In this document: piece after piece, positions 9,820 to 17,004 of the stretch
Numbering within the stretch: position 1 is the stretch's first letter
How the letters are laid out: each line of letters starts with the position of its first letter
DNA from: Burkholderiaceae bacterium
GTDB lineage: Bacteria > Pseudomonadota > Gammaproteobacteria > Burkholderiales > Burkholderiaceae_C
Direction: 5' to 3'
Length of the DNA stretch: 39,959 nt
NCBI GenBank assembly: GCA_017848435.1
Contig: JAFEHU010000062.1
Span: 1 to 39,959 of the forward strand
Translations under genes and position numbers: made by a program
The notes under the pieces: generated by a model
Databases searched by the model: none
What the model was told of the DNA's origin: nothing
Seen by the model: the letters and a program-made list of their open reading frames with translations, nothing else

Positions 9820-10941
9820 TCACACGGGGTAAACAGCCCCCAGCACACGGGCGCCTTGGGCGCCCGTTGCTTTTGGCAGGTTGCCGGGCAGGCCGAGCAG
9901 CGTTTGCCGCGCCAGCCAGGCAAAACCGGTCGCCTCGACCTGTTGGGGTGGAACCCCCTTGTCGGCCGAGGTGCAGACGGCCAGTGCCGGGAGCTGGGCC
10001 TGCAGGCGCCGCATCAGGTGCGTGTTGAGCGCGCCGCCACCACACACCACGAGTTCCGTCGCGTCAGTGCCGAAACGGTGCAGGTCGGCCACGGTGCTGG
10101 CAACGGTCAGCTCGGCCAGGGTGGCCTGCACGTCGGCGGGCGGCAGCGCGGCAAACGCGGTCCGCTTTTTTGCCAGCCAGTCCGGGTTGAACAGGTCGCG
10201 CCCGGTGCTTTTGGGCGGTGGTTTGCTGAAGTAGGCCTCGTCCAGCAGTGCGGCCAGCAAGGGCGCGTGCACCTGGCCGCTGGCGGCCCAGGCACCGCCC
10301 GCGTCAAACGGCTGGCCGGTGTGCTGCTGGCACCAGTGGTCCATCAGGGCGTTGGCGGGGCCGCAGTCAAAACCCAGCACGCCGCCATCGGCCTGCAGCA
10401 GGCTCAGGTTGGCGATGCCGCCAAGGTTCAGCGCCGCCAGGGGCACACCGGGTTGGCCGAACAAGGCCTGGTGAAAGCCGGGGGCCAGCGGGGCGCCTTG
10501 GCCACCGGCGGCGAGGTCGCGGCTGCGGAAATCGGCCACCACGCGGATGCCGGTGCGCTCGACCAGCAGCGCCGGTTGGTTGATTTGCCAGGTGTAGCCG
10601 TTGCCGTCGAATTCACCCGGGCGGTGCCGCACCGTCTGGCCATGGGCGCCGATGGCCTGCACTGCACTGGCGGCCAGGCCGCTGCGCGCCAGCAGTTGGG
10701 CCACCACGTCGGCATAGACGCGCACCAGCGCGTTGGCGGCCAGCGCGGCGCGGTGCAGTTCGTTGTGGCCCGCGGTGTTGAGCGCCAGCAGTTCGGTTTG
10801 CAGCGGCGCGTCAAACGCCGCGCTGGCGTGGCCCAGGATGCGGGGGCGACCACCCGAGGGCAGGCCAGAAAAATCGGCGAGCACGCCGTCCACCCCGTCG
10901 AGCGAGGTGCCTGACATCAGGCCCATGTACAAATCGGTCAT
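9820..10941 (-). CDS. anmK: Anhydro-N-acetylmuramic acid kinase
   Basis: AnmK phosphorylates and opens 1,6-anhydro-MurNAc to MurNAc-6-phosphate in peptidoglycan recycling. The 373-residue protein starts MTDLYMGLMSGTSLDGVDGVL, the ATP-binding signature. Further family blocks are AHGQTVRHRP, RSRDLAAGGQGAPL, LNLGGIANLSLL and DCGPANALMD. The C-terminal half has VVCGGGALNTHLM. It is the last gene of the ilvA-CWC-cobS-cobC-anmK run, 25 bp after the cobC-like gene, and ends convergently with erpA. Confidence 0.95.
   Translation of the reverse strand: MTDLYMGLMSGTSLDGVDGVLADFSGLPSGGRPRILGHASAAFDAPLQTELLALNTAGHNELHRAALAANALVRVYADVVAQLLARSGLAASAVQAIGAHGQTVRHRPGEFDGNGYTWQINQPALLVERTGIRVVADFRSRDLAAGGQGAPLAPGFHQALFGQPGVPLAALNLGGIANLSLLQADGGVLGFDCGPANALMDHWCQQHTGQPFDAGGAWAASGQVHAPLLAALLDEAYFSKPPPKSTGRDLFNPDWLAKKRTAFAALPPADVQATLAELTVASTVADLHRFGTDATELVVCGGGALNTHLMRRLQAQLPALAVCTSADKGVPPQQVEATGFAWLARQTLLGLPGNLPKATGAQGARVLGAVYPV
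9847..9874 (+). terminator. Terminator of erpA, inside the 3' end of anmK
   Basis: ACGGGCGCC (9847-9855) pairs with GGCGCCCGT (9859-9867) around a TTG loop, followed by TGCTTTT. It lies in the coding region of the convergent anmK, encoding the stretch near GAQGARVLGA. Confidence 0.5.
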
Positions 10942-10966
10942 GGCGGGATGGTAGTGGCTGGCGCGG

Positions 10967-11512
10967 TCACAGGTCCAGAACCTGCCACTGACCGAAGGCG
11001 GGGGCGTGGGCGGGCCAGTCGGCGGCGTTGGGCACGTTGCGCCCGCCCGCCCGCCAGAGATTGGCCGCGCGGATGACGCCGGCGTGGGTCAGCCAGACCC
11101 CATGTTGGGTTTGCGCCTGCGCTTCCTGCAGCGCTGCGCCCACCCGGTGCAACACCGTGTGGGCCGATTCGCCGCCGCCGGGCCGGTGGTGGCCGAAGTT
11201 GGCGACCCAGGCGTCGATGGCGGGCTGGCCAACCGCGTCCCAGGTGCGCCCTTCCCAGGCGCCAAACGCCATTTCTGCGAGCCGGGGGTCTGTTTTTGAA
11301 GCCAAATCGGGCCTGAGCCTTAGTAGAGCCTCGCAGAGCTGCTCACATCTTTGTAGCGGTGAGCAGTGCACCACGGCAGCGCTTGGCAAGGCGTGCGCCA
11401 GCCGTTCGGCACACGCCTGGGTGGCCTGTGGATTCGCCGGCACGTCCAGCGCGCCGTAGCAGACGCCGGGTTGCACCAGCGGCTGCGCGTGCCGGACCAG
11501 CCAGAGTTGCAT
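10967..11512 (-). CDS. cobC: Histidine phosphatase, probable alpha-ribazole phosphatase
   Basis: A 181-residue phosphoglycerate-mutase-like phosphatase. LVRHAQP (residues 5-11) carries the phosphorylated His, and SPLQRCEQL, EMAFGAWEGRTW and THAGVIRA supply the other active-site residues. CobC removes the phosphate from alpha-ribazole-5'-phosphate in lower-ligand assembly of cobalamin. The call rests on cobS lying immediately upstream (18-bp gap), because the fold alone does not fix the substrate. Residues ~60-74 (EALLRLRPDLASKT region) are encoded across a match to the dispersed repeat. anmK follows 25 bp later. Confidence 0.85.
   Translation of the reverse strand: MQLWLVRHAQPLVQPGVCYGALDVPANPQATQACAERLAHALPSAAVVHCSPLQRCEQLCEALLRLRPDLASKTDPRLAEMAFGAWEGRTWDAVGQPAIDAWVANFGHHRPGGGESAHTVLHRVGAALQEAQAQTQHGVWLTHAGVIRAANLWRAGGRNVPNAADWPAHAPAFGQWQVLDL
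11293..11360 (+). repeat. Dispersed repeat, copy 3 (inside the cobC-like gene)
   Basis: On the plus strand: GAAGCCAAATCGGGC, then GAGCCTTAGTA, AGCT and GTAGC. The left part (about 11298-11327) matches copies 2, 4 and 5 closely; the right end is degenerate and overlaps codons for the conserved SPLQR motif. It lies antisense to the gene. Confidence 0.6.
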
Positions 11513-11530
11513 GGGGTGCGGTGACGTGTG

Positions 11531-12373
11531 TCAGCTGGCCAGCGCTGCGCCGATGTAGAACGCGATTTCGCACACCTGTTGTGTTGCGCCCAGGCCGTCG
11601 CCGGTGAAACCTTGCAGGCGGCGGGCGAGCAGCCGGCCCATCCAGACCAGCGCGGCCACCACCGCCAGCAGCGTGGTGATCAAGGTGGCGGCGTCCAGTT
11701 CTACGGCGGCCAGCGCCATCGCCCCCAGGCACCAGGCCGCACCCACCCACAGGCTGTGGGTGCTGACGGTTTCGGCCAGCGGTTTGGATTTGCTGCCGGC
11801 CGCGTCGCCCACGTGCGGCAGCACCGCGATCAGCAGCAGCGGCGCGCCACGCGACAGCACGTGCGCCAGCCAGATCAGCACGCAGGCGCGGGTGGCGTCT
11901 TCGCCGGTGAGGGTGCTGTCGCCCAGCAGTGCCAGCACCGCGCACTTGGTGCCGATGGCCAGCACCAGCGCCAGCGCGCCAAAGGCGCCGACGCGCGAGT
12001 CTTTCATGATCTCCAGTGCGCGGTCGCGGTCGTGGCTGCCACCCAGGCCATCGGCGATGTCGGCCAACCCGTCTTCATGGAAGGCACCGGTCAGCAGCAC
12101 CGTGGCCACCGTGCTCAGCGCGGCCGCCAGCAGCGGGGCGAACACCGAGCCCGGCAGCAGCACGATGAACACGCCGTACACCACCGCCGCCACCGCCCCG
12201 ACCAGCCAGCCCACACCGGGGAAGTGCGCCGCGCTGGCCCGCAGCATGGCCGGGCTGTAACCCACCCACTCGGCCAGCCGACCGGTGATGGGAATGCGGG
12301 TGAAGAACTGCAGCGCCAGCAGGTAGTGGCGCACGAAGCCGGCAGAACCGGTGTGGGGTGGCAGGTCAGACAC
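11531..12373 (-). CDS. cobS: Adenosylcobinamide-GDP ribazoletransferase (cobalamin synthase)
   Basis: CobS joins adenosylcobinamide-GDP to alpha-ribazole (phosphate), the last assembly step of cobalamin, in the inner membrane. The protein shows HYLLALQFFTRIPI near the start, HFPGVGWLVGA, and the metal-binding GAFHEDGLADIADGLGGSHDR. Several membrane helices follow, then GLGATQQVCE near the end. The GTG at 12373 is chosen because AGGAG lies 7 bases upstream and the conserved region begins soon after, giving 280 residues. The start overlaps the end of the CWC mini-gene by 8 bases, which indicates translational coupling. cobT is not present nearby. Confidence 0.93.
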   Translation of the reverse strand: MSDLPPHTGSAGFVRHYLLALQFFTRIPITGRLAEWVGYSPAMLRASAAHFPGVGWLVGAVAAVVYGVFIVLLPGSVFAPLLAAALSTVATVLLTGAFHEDGLADIADGLGGSHDRDRALEIMKDSRVGAFGALALVLAIGTKCAVLALLGDSTLTGEDATRACVLIWLAHVLSRGAPLLLIAVLPHVGDAAGSKSKPLAETVSTHSLWVGAAWCLGAMALAAVELDAATLITTLLAVVAALVWMGRLLARRLQGFTGDGLGATQQVCEIAFYIGAALAS

Positions 12374-12587
12374 GGTTTGCTCCTGCCACGATGTGCTGCA
12401 AACAGGCCGGGCACAGGCAGCCCTGCCAGACGGTGCCATCGGCCTGCGCCATGGCTTGTGTGAGCTGTGCGCGCGGCAGCTGGGGCAGGGTGGTGCACCA
12501 GCAGGGCACGGCGTCGGTCATGCCGCAGTGAAAAAGCGCGCCACAGCGCTCGCACGCCGATGCGGGGGGCGGGGCGGGTGTGTTCAC
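12366..12587 (-). CDS. Cysteine-rich CWC family mini-protein
   Basis: A 73-residue protein with eight cysteines: CERC (12, 15), Cys 21, CWC (29-31), CLC (57, 59) and Cys 62. The PCWCTTLP block is the hallmark of the Cys-rich CWC family as I recall it; the pattern suggests zinc or other metal binding. Its role is unknown. The GTG start (12587-12585) overlaps the TGA stop of ilvA (12586-12584) as GTGA, and its own stop lies 8 bases inside cobS. It is therefore translated as a coupled link between ilvA and cobS. Easily missed because of its small size and GTG start. Confidence 0.75.
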   Translation of the reverse strand: MNTPAPPPASACERCGALFHCGMTDAVPCWCTTLPQLPRAQLTQAMAQADGTVWQGCLCPACLQHIVAGANRV

Positions 12588-14143
12588 GCGCGCAGAAACA
12601 GTTGGTAGACCGGGTTGCGGGTTTCCTCGACATAGGGGTAACCCAAGGTGTCGAGGAACAACACAAAGGCCTTGTCGTCGGCCGCAGGCACCTGCAGGCC
12701 CACCAGGATGCGGCCGTAGTCGGCGCCCTGGTTGCGGTAATGGAACAGGCTGATGTTCCAGCCCGGTTGCATCAGGCTCAAAAACTTCAGCAGCGCGCCG
12801 GGCCGCTCGGGGAATTCGAACCGCAGCACCCGCTCGTCCTTGGCCAGCGAGGTGTGGCCGCCGACCATGTGGCGCACGTGTTCCTTGGCCAGTTCGTCGT
12901 GCGTCAGGTCCAGTGCCTTGAAGCCGTTTTTGCTCAGCAGCTTGGCGATCTTGCCGCTTTCGCCCTTGCCATGGGTGGTGAGGCCCACGAACACATGCGC
13001 CTTGGCGGCGTCGCTGATGCGGTAGTTGAACTCGGTGACCGAGCGCGGCGCGCCCGGCAGGTTGCCGATGAGTTCGCAAAAGCGGCGGAAACTGCCCCGC
13101 TCTTCGGGAATGGTCACCGCGAACAGCGCCTCGCGTTCCTCGCCCACCTCGGCGCGCTCGGCCACAAAGCGCAGCCGGTCGAAATTCATGTTGGCGCCGC
13201 ACAAAATGGCGGCGTAGGTCTCGCCCTTGGTCTTGTGCTGGGCCACGTACTGCTTGATGGCCGCCACCGCCAGGGCCCCTGCGGGCTCGACGATGCTGCG
13301 GGTGTCCACAAACACGTCCTTGATCGCGGCGCAGACGGCGTCGGTGTCCACCGTCATGAACGCGTCCACCAGCGTGCGGCTGATGCGGAAGGTTTCTTCG
13401 CCCACCAGCTTCACCGCCGTGCCGTCGGAGAACAGGCCCACGTCGCTGAGCGTGACGCGTTTTTTGGCCGAGACCGACTGGATCATGGCCGACGAGTCGT
13501 TCATCTGCACGCCAATCACCTTGATCTCGGGCCGCACCGCCTTGATGTAGTTGGCCACGCCGCTGATCAGCCCGCCGCCGCCAATCGCCACGAACACCGC
13601 GTCGAGCCGGCCCTGGTGCTGGCGCAGCATCTCCATGGCAATCGTGCCCTGGCCGGCGATCACGTCCGGGTCGTCAAAGGGGTGCACAAACGTCAGGCCA
13701 TGTTTTTTCTCCAGCGCCGCCGCGTGGGTGTAGGCGTCGGAATAGCTCTCGCCAGACAGCACCACCTCGCCACCAAGTGCCTGCACCGCGTCGACCTTGA
13801 GCCGGGGTGTGGTGGTCGGCATCACGATGATGGCCCGGGTGCCCAGCTTGCTCGCGCCCAGGGCCACGCCCTGCGCGTGGTTGCCGGCCGAGGCGCAGAT
13901 CACGCCTTTTTTCAGCTGCGCGGGCGTCAGCTGCGCCATCTTGTTGTACGCGCCACGCAGCTTGAAGCTGAACACCGGCTGCTGGTCTTCGCGCTTGAGC
14001 AGCACCGTGTTGTTCAGCCGGCGGCTCAGGTTGTTGGCGGGCTCCAGCGCCGACTCGACCGCCACGTCGTAGACACGGGCGGTCAGGATTTTTTTCAAAT
14101 AGTCGGCCGGGCTCAGCGCCGCGGCACGTGTTGGTTTGGTCAT
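12584..14143 (-). CDS. ilvA: Threonine ammonia-lyase, biosynthetic
   Basis: IlvA deaminates threonine to 2-oxobutanoate, the first step toward isoleucine, and is normally inhibited by isoleucine. The 519-residue protein has the PLP-lysine motif (SFKLRGAYNKM), SAGNHAQGVA and the phosphate-binding GGGGLISG. Two ACT-like regulatory domains occupy residues ~335-519 (ALFAVTIPEERGSFRRF and LRFEFPERPGALLKF), so it is the long, allosteric form. The ATG at 14143 is preferred: AGAGGGA lies just upstream and homology begins at MTKPTRAAALSPADYLKKI. The frame is open farther upstream, but that reads through a terminator. It heads the operon with CWC, cobS, cobC and anmK. Confidence 0.96.
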   Translation of the reverse strand: MTKPTRAAALSPADYLKKILTARVYDVAVESALEPANNLSRRLNNTVLLKREDQQPVFSFKLRGAYNKMAQLTPAQLKKGVICASAGNHAQGVALGASKLGTRAIIVMPTTTPRLKVDAVQALGGEVVLSGESYSDAYTHAAALEKKHGLTFVHPFDDPDVIAGQGTIAMEMLRQHQGRLDAVFVAIGGGGLISGVANYIKAVRPEIKVIGVQMNDSSAMIQSVSAKKRVTLSDVGLFSDGTAVKLVGEETFRISRTLVDAFMTVDTDAVCAAIKDVFVDTRSIVEPAGALAVAAIKQYVAQHKTKGETYAAILCGANMNFDRLRFVAERAEVGEEREALFAVTIPEERGSFRRFCELIGNLPGAPRSVTEFNYRISDAAKAHVFVGLTTHGKGESGKIAKLLSKNGFKALDLTHDELAKEHVRHMVGGHTSLAKDERVLRFEFPERPGALLKFLSLMQPGWNISLFHYRNQGADYGRILVGLQVPAADDKAFVLFLDTLGYPYVEETRNPVYQLFLRA

Positions 14144-14204
14144 AAGTCCCTCTGCCACCGATGATAGTGGAGGGCCCTGACCCCAAGCTGGTAGGCCCAG
14201 CCCC

Positions 14205-14238
14205 AAGAAAAAAGCCCCAAGTCTTGCGACTTGGGGCT
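14205..14238 (-). terminator. Intrinsic terminator in the ilvA leader (probable attenuator)
   Basis: On the minus strand AGCCCCAAGTC pairs perfectly over 11 bp with GACTTGGGGCT around a GCAA loop, followed by TTTTTTCTT. No minus-strand gene lies upstream, so the hairpin sits between the ilvA promoter and ilvA. A second CTTGGGGCT just downstream (14207-14199) could pair with the same 5' arm as an alternative. All three frames are open across this leader, so the leader peptide is ambiguous. A TTG-start frame at 14282 reads LLHLLLV just before the hairpin. Confidence 0.75.
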
Positions 14239-14297
14239 GAATCCACCAAGAGGAGGTGGAGGAGACAATCGGTGCGTAACAATCACGCCACGAACAA

Positions 14298-14325
14298 AGT
14301 ATAGCCAGCCTCTGCTGCAATGCAA
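14298..14325 (-). promoter_or_regulatory. Putative sigma70 promoter of the ilvA operon
   Basis: On the minus strand: TTGCAT (14325-14320), a 16-base spacer, TATACT (14303-14298). Transcription would start near 14291 and give a leader of roughly 148 nt containing the terminator hairpin. Confidence 0.55.
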
Positions 14326-14432
14326 CATTGTTTTTAGGTGTACGCCCCCATTTGCTGAAAATTACGGGAATAGTTCACTAAAACGGGCGCTCGCCCGGCC
14401 TAAACCACCACTTTTGTTAAGGAATATCTCCC

Positions 14433-14882
14433 ATGGAATGCACAGTCAGCTGGACCGGCGCCACCGGCGCACGCTCGGGTATGGGTTTTCTGGCCGAAAC
14501 CGGCAGCGGCCACACGCTGCTGATGGACGGTGCCCCCGATGCCGCCAAGCCCGAAAACGGTGGCCAGAACCTGGCCCCGCGCCCGATGGAAACCGTGCTC
14601 GCCGGCACCGGCGGCTGCACCGCCTACGACGTGGTGCTGATTCTGAAGCGCGGCCGCCACGACGTGCGCGGCTGCAGCGTGAAGCTCACCAGCGAGCGGG
14701 CCGACACCGACCCCAAGGTGTTCACCAAAATCCACATGCAGTTCACCGTGACAGGCAAAGGCATTCCGGCCAGTGCGGTAGAGCGGGCGATCGCCATGAG
14801 CCACGACAAATACTGCTCTGCCAGCATCATGCTGGGCAAAACGGCGGTCATCACCACCGGTTTTGAGGTGGTTGAGGGTTAA
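14433..14882 (+). CDS. OsmC family protein
   Basis: A 149-residue OsmC/Ohr-fold protein. The two family cysteines are in the helix LAGTGGCTAYDVVLIL (Cys ~69) and in SHDKYCSASIMLGKTA (Cys ~129), positions that form the thiol peroxidase centre in OsmC/Ohr enzymes. The protein looks closest to the YhfA-like branch, so its substrate is unknown. AAGGAA lies ~9 bases before the ATG. It stands alone: the ilvA operon diverges upstream and the next gene is convergent. Its TAA stop is part of repeat copy 4. Confidence 0.88.
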   Translation: MECTVSWTGATGARSGMGFLAETGSGHTLLMDGAPDAAKPENGGQNLAPRPMETVLAGTGGCTAYDVVLILKRGRHDVRGCSVKLTSERADTDPKVFTKIHMQFTVTGKGIPASAVERAIAMSHDKYCSASIMLGKTAVITTGFEVVEG

Positions 14883-14936
14883 ATCGGCCTCAAGCCTTTG
14901 TGAAATATGGCGGGTTAGCTATAAAAAATATAGCTG
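14881..14936 (+). repeat. Dispersed repeat, copy 4
   Basis: AAATCGGCCTCAAGCCTTTG, then TGAAA, TTAGCTAT and ATATAGCTGA. It begins in the stop codon of the OsmC gene (TAA, 14880-14882) and fills the gap to the convergent gene ending at 14950. Confidence 0.75.
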
Positions 14937-14949
14937 ATGGTGGCTGCGG

Positions 14950-16041
14950 TCAGCCCCCCAGCCCGCCCAACAAGCCTGCCAGGGGGTTGTCGGTGGCCGT
15001 TGCGCCGGCCGGGCTGGCGCCGATGGGCAGTGGCGTTGCGCTCAGCAGGCCTGTCAGGCCACCCAAACCACCGCCGCCCAGCCCGGGTACCGGGGCGGCC
15101 GGCTGACCGCTGTCGAGGGGTTGCCCGTTGTCGCCCAGCTCGCCGCTGGCACTGCCGTTGCTGCCCGTGCCACCGCCCGCAGCCGCATCCCCACCCAGCA
15201 AGCCGCCGAGCGCGGGCAAACCCGACAGCAGGCCACCGAGGCCTGACGGGGCGCTGCCAGCGTTGCCGCCGTCACCCGCATCTGGGCCCGCCGGGCCTGC
15301 GGTCGGGTCGGTGGTGTTCGTGGGGCCAGTGGCGCCTGCGGACGCATCGGCTGGGCTGCTGGCACCCGTGGGGCCCGTCCCACTGTCTGTTGTGCCGGTG
15401 GCCCCGGTGCCACCGGTGGGGCCTGAGGCGTTGCCCGTGGGGCCGGTTGGCGTCACCACGCCGGTGCTGCCTGTGCCCCCGGTACCGGGCGCGGTGGGGG
15501 CGCTGGACGGGGCATCGTCGCTGTTGCCGTTGGCCAGCACGCCTCCCAGCAGCAACAGGCCCAGCACGCCACCACCGACAACGAGGCTGTCGTCACCCAC
15601 GGGGCTGGCGCCCTGTTTGCGCACCGCCACGGTGGTGTTGCCCTCGGGTGGGGCCGTGGCGAAGAGCAGGTCGCCCGACACCAGCGTCACGTCCACCTGT
15701 TGCACACCGGGGGACAACGCCGTGGCGCCGAGCACGGCTTCCGTGCCGCCGGTGAACACGCCCGCCAGGGGGGCTGCACCGTCCGGCCCGGGGAACACCA
15801 CGTTGGCGCTGCCGTTCGGGGGGACTGTCAACCGGTCGCCCACCCGCAGGATGCCCGGCCCTTCCACCGGAAGGCGCGCGCCGTCGCGGACCACGGTGGT
15901 GCCGGCCGTGGCGTCGGTGAGGGTGCCCAACTCGCTGGGGTCCACCGCCACGACACCCCGTGCTGGCCGGTGGGCTTCGGCCAACAAAACGCCACCCGAT
16001 GGCGCTGGAGAAGTTGTGATCAACGGTGCGTCGGACGACAT
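14950..16041 (-). CDS. Gly/Pro/Thr-rich single-pass membrane protein of unknown function
   Basis: A 363-residue protein with no cleavable signal. Residues ~30-140 are beta-rich and resemble FecR-like or adhesin N-terminal domains (TVVRDGARLPVE, GDRLTVPPNGSANVVFPG, DVTLVSGDLLFATA). One membrane helix follows at ~152-170 (SLVVGGGVLGLLLLGGVLA). Residues ~185-260 are low-complexity, dominated by GPTG/GTG units. The C-terminus has spaced GLGGLLSGLPALGGLLGG-like modules (267-284, 320-333, 353-363). TGGAG lies ~9 bases before the ATG. It stands upstream of nothing obvious and converges with the OsmC gene. I do not recognise it; a surface or envelope role is a guess from composition. Confidence 0.7.
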   Translation of the reverse strand: MSSDAPLITTSPAPSGGVLLAEAHRPARGVVAVDPSELGTLTDATAGTTVVRDGARLPVEGPGILRVGDRLTVPPNGSANVVFPGPDGAAPLAGVFTGGTEAVLGATALSPGVQQVDVTLVSGDLLFATAPPEGNTTVAVRKQGASPVGDDSLVVGGGVLGLLLLGGVLANGNSDDAPSSAPTAPGTGGTGSTGVVTPTGPTGNASGPTGGTGATGTTDSGTGPTGASSPADASAGATGPTNTTDPTAGPAGPDAGDGGNAGSAPSGLGGLLSGLPALGGLLGGDAAAGGGTGSNGSASGELGDNGQPLDSGQPAAPVPGLGGGGLGGLTGLLSATPLPIGASPAGATATDNPLAGLLGGLGG

Positions 16042-16098
16042 GGTGGGCTCCAGTGCGGGGTGGCCAAGGTGGCGGAATTGCGTGGTTATTGTGCGCCG

Positions 16099-16728
16099 TC
16101 AGATCCGGTGCGCCACCGTGGTCATGAGTTTGGCGGCGGCGCGCATCAGGCCCTGAACCGGGGCCGGCAGCGTGGCGGCCCCGGCGTGCTGGGCTTCCTG
16201 TGCGTGGCGCGCTTCGTCGTCTTTCATCTGCGCCACGATGGCGCGTGACGCGTGGTCGTCCACCGGCAGGCGCGTCATGTGGTTGTCCAGGTGCGCTTCC
16301 ACCTGCTGTTCGGTTTCCACCAGAAAGCCCAGGCTGATGCGGTCACCCAGCCGCCCGGCCAGCAGGCCAAGGCCAAACGCACCGGCGTACCAAAGCGGGT
16401 TGAGCAGGCTGGGTCGGGCGCCCAGTTCGTCCAGCCGCTGGCGCGTCCAGGCGAGGTGGTCGGTTTCTTCCAGCGCGGCTTCGGTGTACTGCGCCCGCAG
16501 GCTGGCGTCACGGGTGGCCAGGGCCTGGGCGCTGTAGAGCGCCTGGGCACAGACCTCGCCCACGTGGTTGACCCGCATCAGCGCGCCCGACAGGGCTTTG
16601 TCCGCCGGGCTGAGTGGCTGGCTGGTCTCGGCCGTGGGCTCTGCCACGGTGGGGCAGGCGCGGCGTGCCCGCGGTGTGGCAAACAGGGTGCGCAAGGCCA
16701 CGTCGGCGGCGTTCAGGTAGGTGTCCAT
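16099..16728 (-). CDS. coq7: 5-demethoxyubiquinol hydroxylase (Coq7-type)
   Basis: This diiron monooxygenase hydroxylates the 2-polyprenyl-3-methyl-6-methoxy-1,4-benzoquinone ring in ubiquinone synthesis, at the membrane. The iron ligands are visible: Glu in [13 protein letters not shown], ExxH in LEETDHLAW, Glu in [11 protein letters not shown], and ExxH in [10 protein letters not shown]. The ATG at 16728 is chosen because [16 protein letters not shown] is the family N-terminus and AGGA lies upstream; longer frames add non-conserved sequence. The product is 209 residues, normal for the bacterial family. A 276-bp gap with no gene separates it from the divergent porin 1. Confidence 0.95.
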   Translation of the reverse strand: MDTYLNAADVALRTLFATPRARRACPTVAEPTAETSQPLSPADKALSGALMRVNHVGEVCAQALYSAQALATRDASLRAQYTEAALEETDHLAWTRQRLDELGARPSLLNPLWYAGAFGLGLLAGRLGDRISLGFLVETEQQVEAHLDNHMTRLPVDDHASRAIVAQMKDDEARHAQEAQHAGAATLPAPVQGLMRAAAKLMTTVAHRI

Positions 16729-17004
16729 CACAGGTCCTGGAAAGCGTTCATCGGGAGTATGACAAGCCAGTGAATCGGTGCATTGAAACAACGGTTGAGC
16801 CGTGACTTTTTCATCTGGGTGAGGCGTTGTCTCAAAGCGTTGGCGTCTCACGACACATTGTGGCCGCCCTGGCGCGCATGTAGTGACTTGTCATGGCTTT
16901 TTGGTGCAATTCATTCACCTCCTGACCGGGGTTTTATGTATGACCACGGTGCCGGGAGACCAGCGCCGCGTCCAAAGACTGTTTTTACTCTCGGAGCAAA
17001 CCAA

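Noticed and set aside
12588..13202. Upstream extension of the CWC frame into ilvA
   Set aside because: The upstream residues are the shifted frame of ilvA; the cysteine-rich family region begins only after the GTG at 12587.
14144..14320. Upstream extension of ilvA to a start near 14320
   Set aside because: It would translate through the terminator hairpin and adds no conserved residues; the ATG at 14143 has a good ribosome site.
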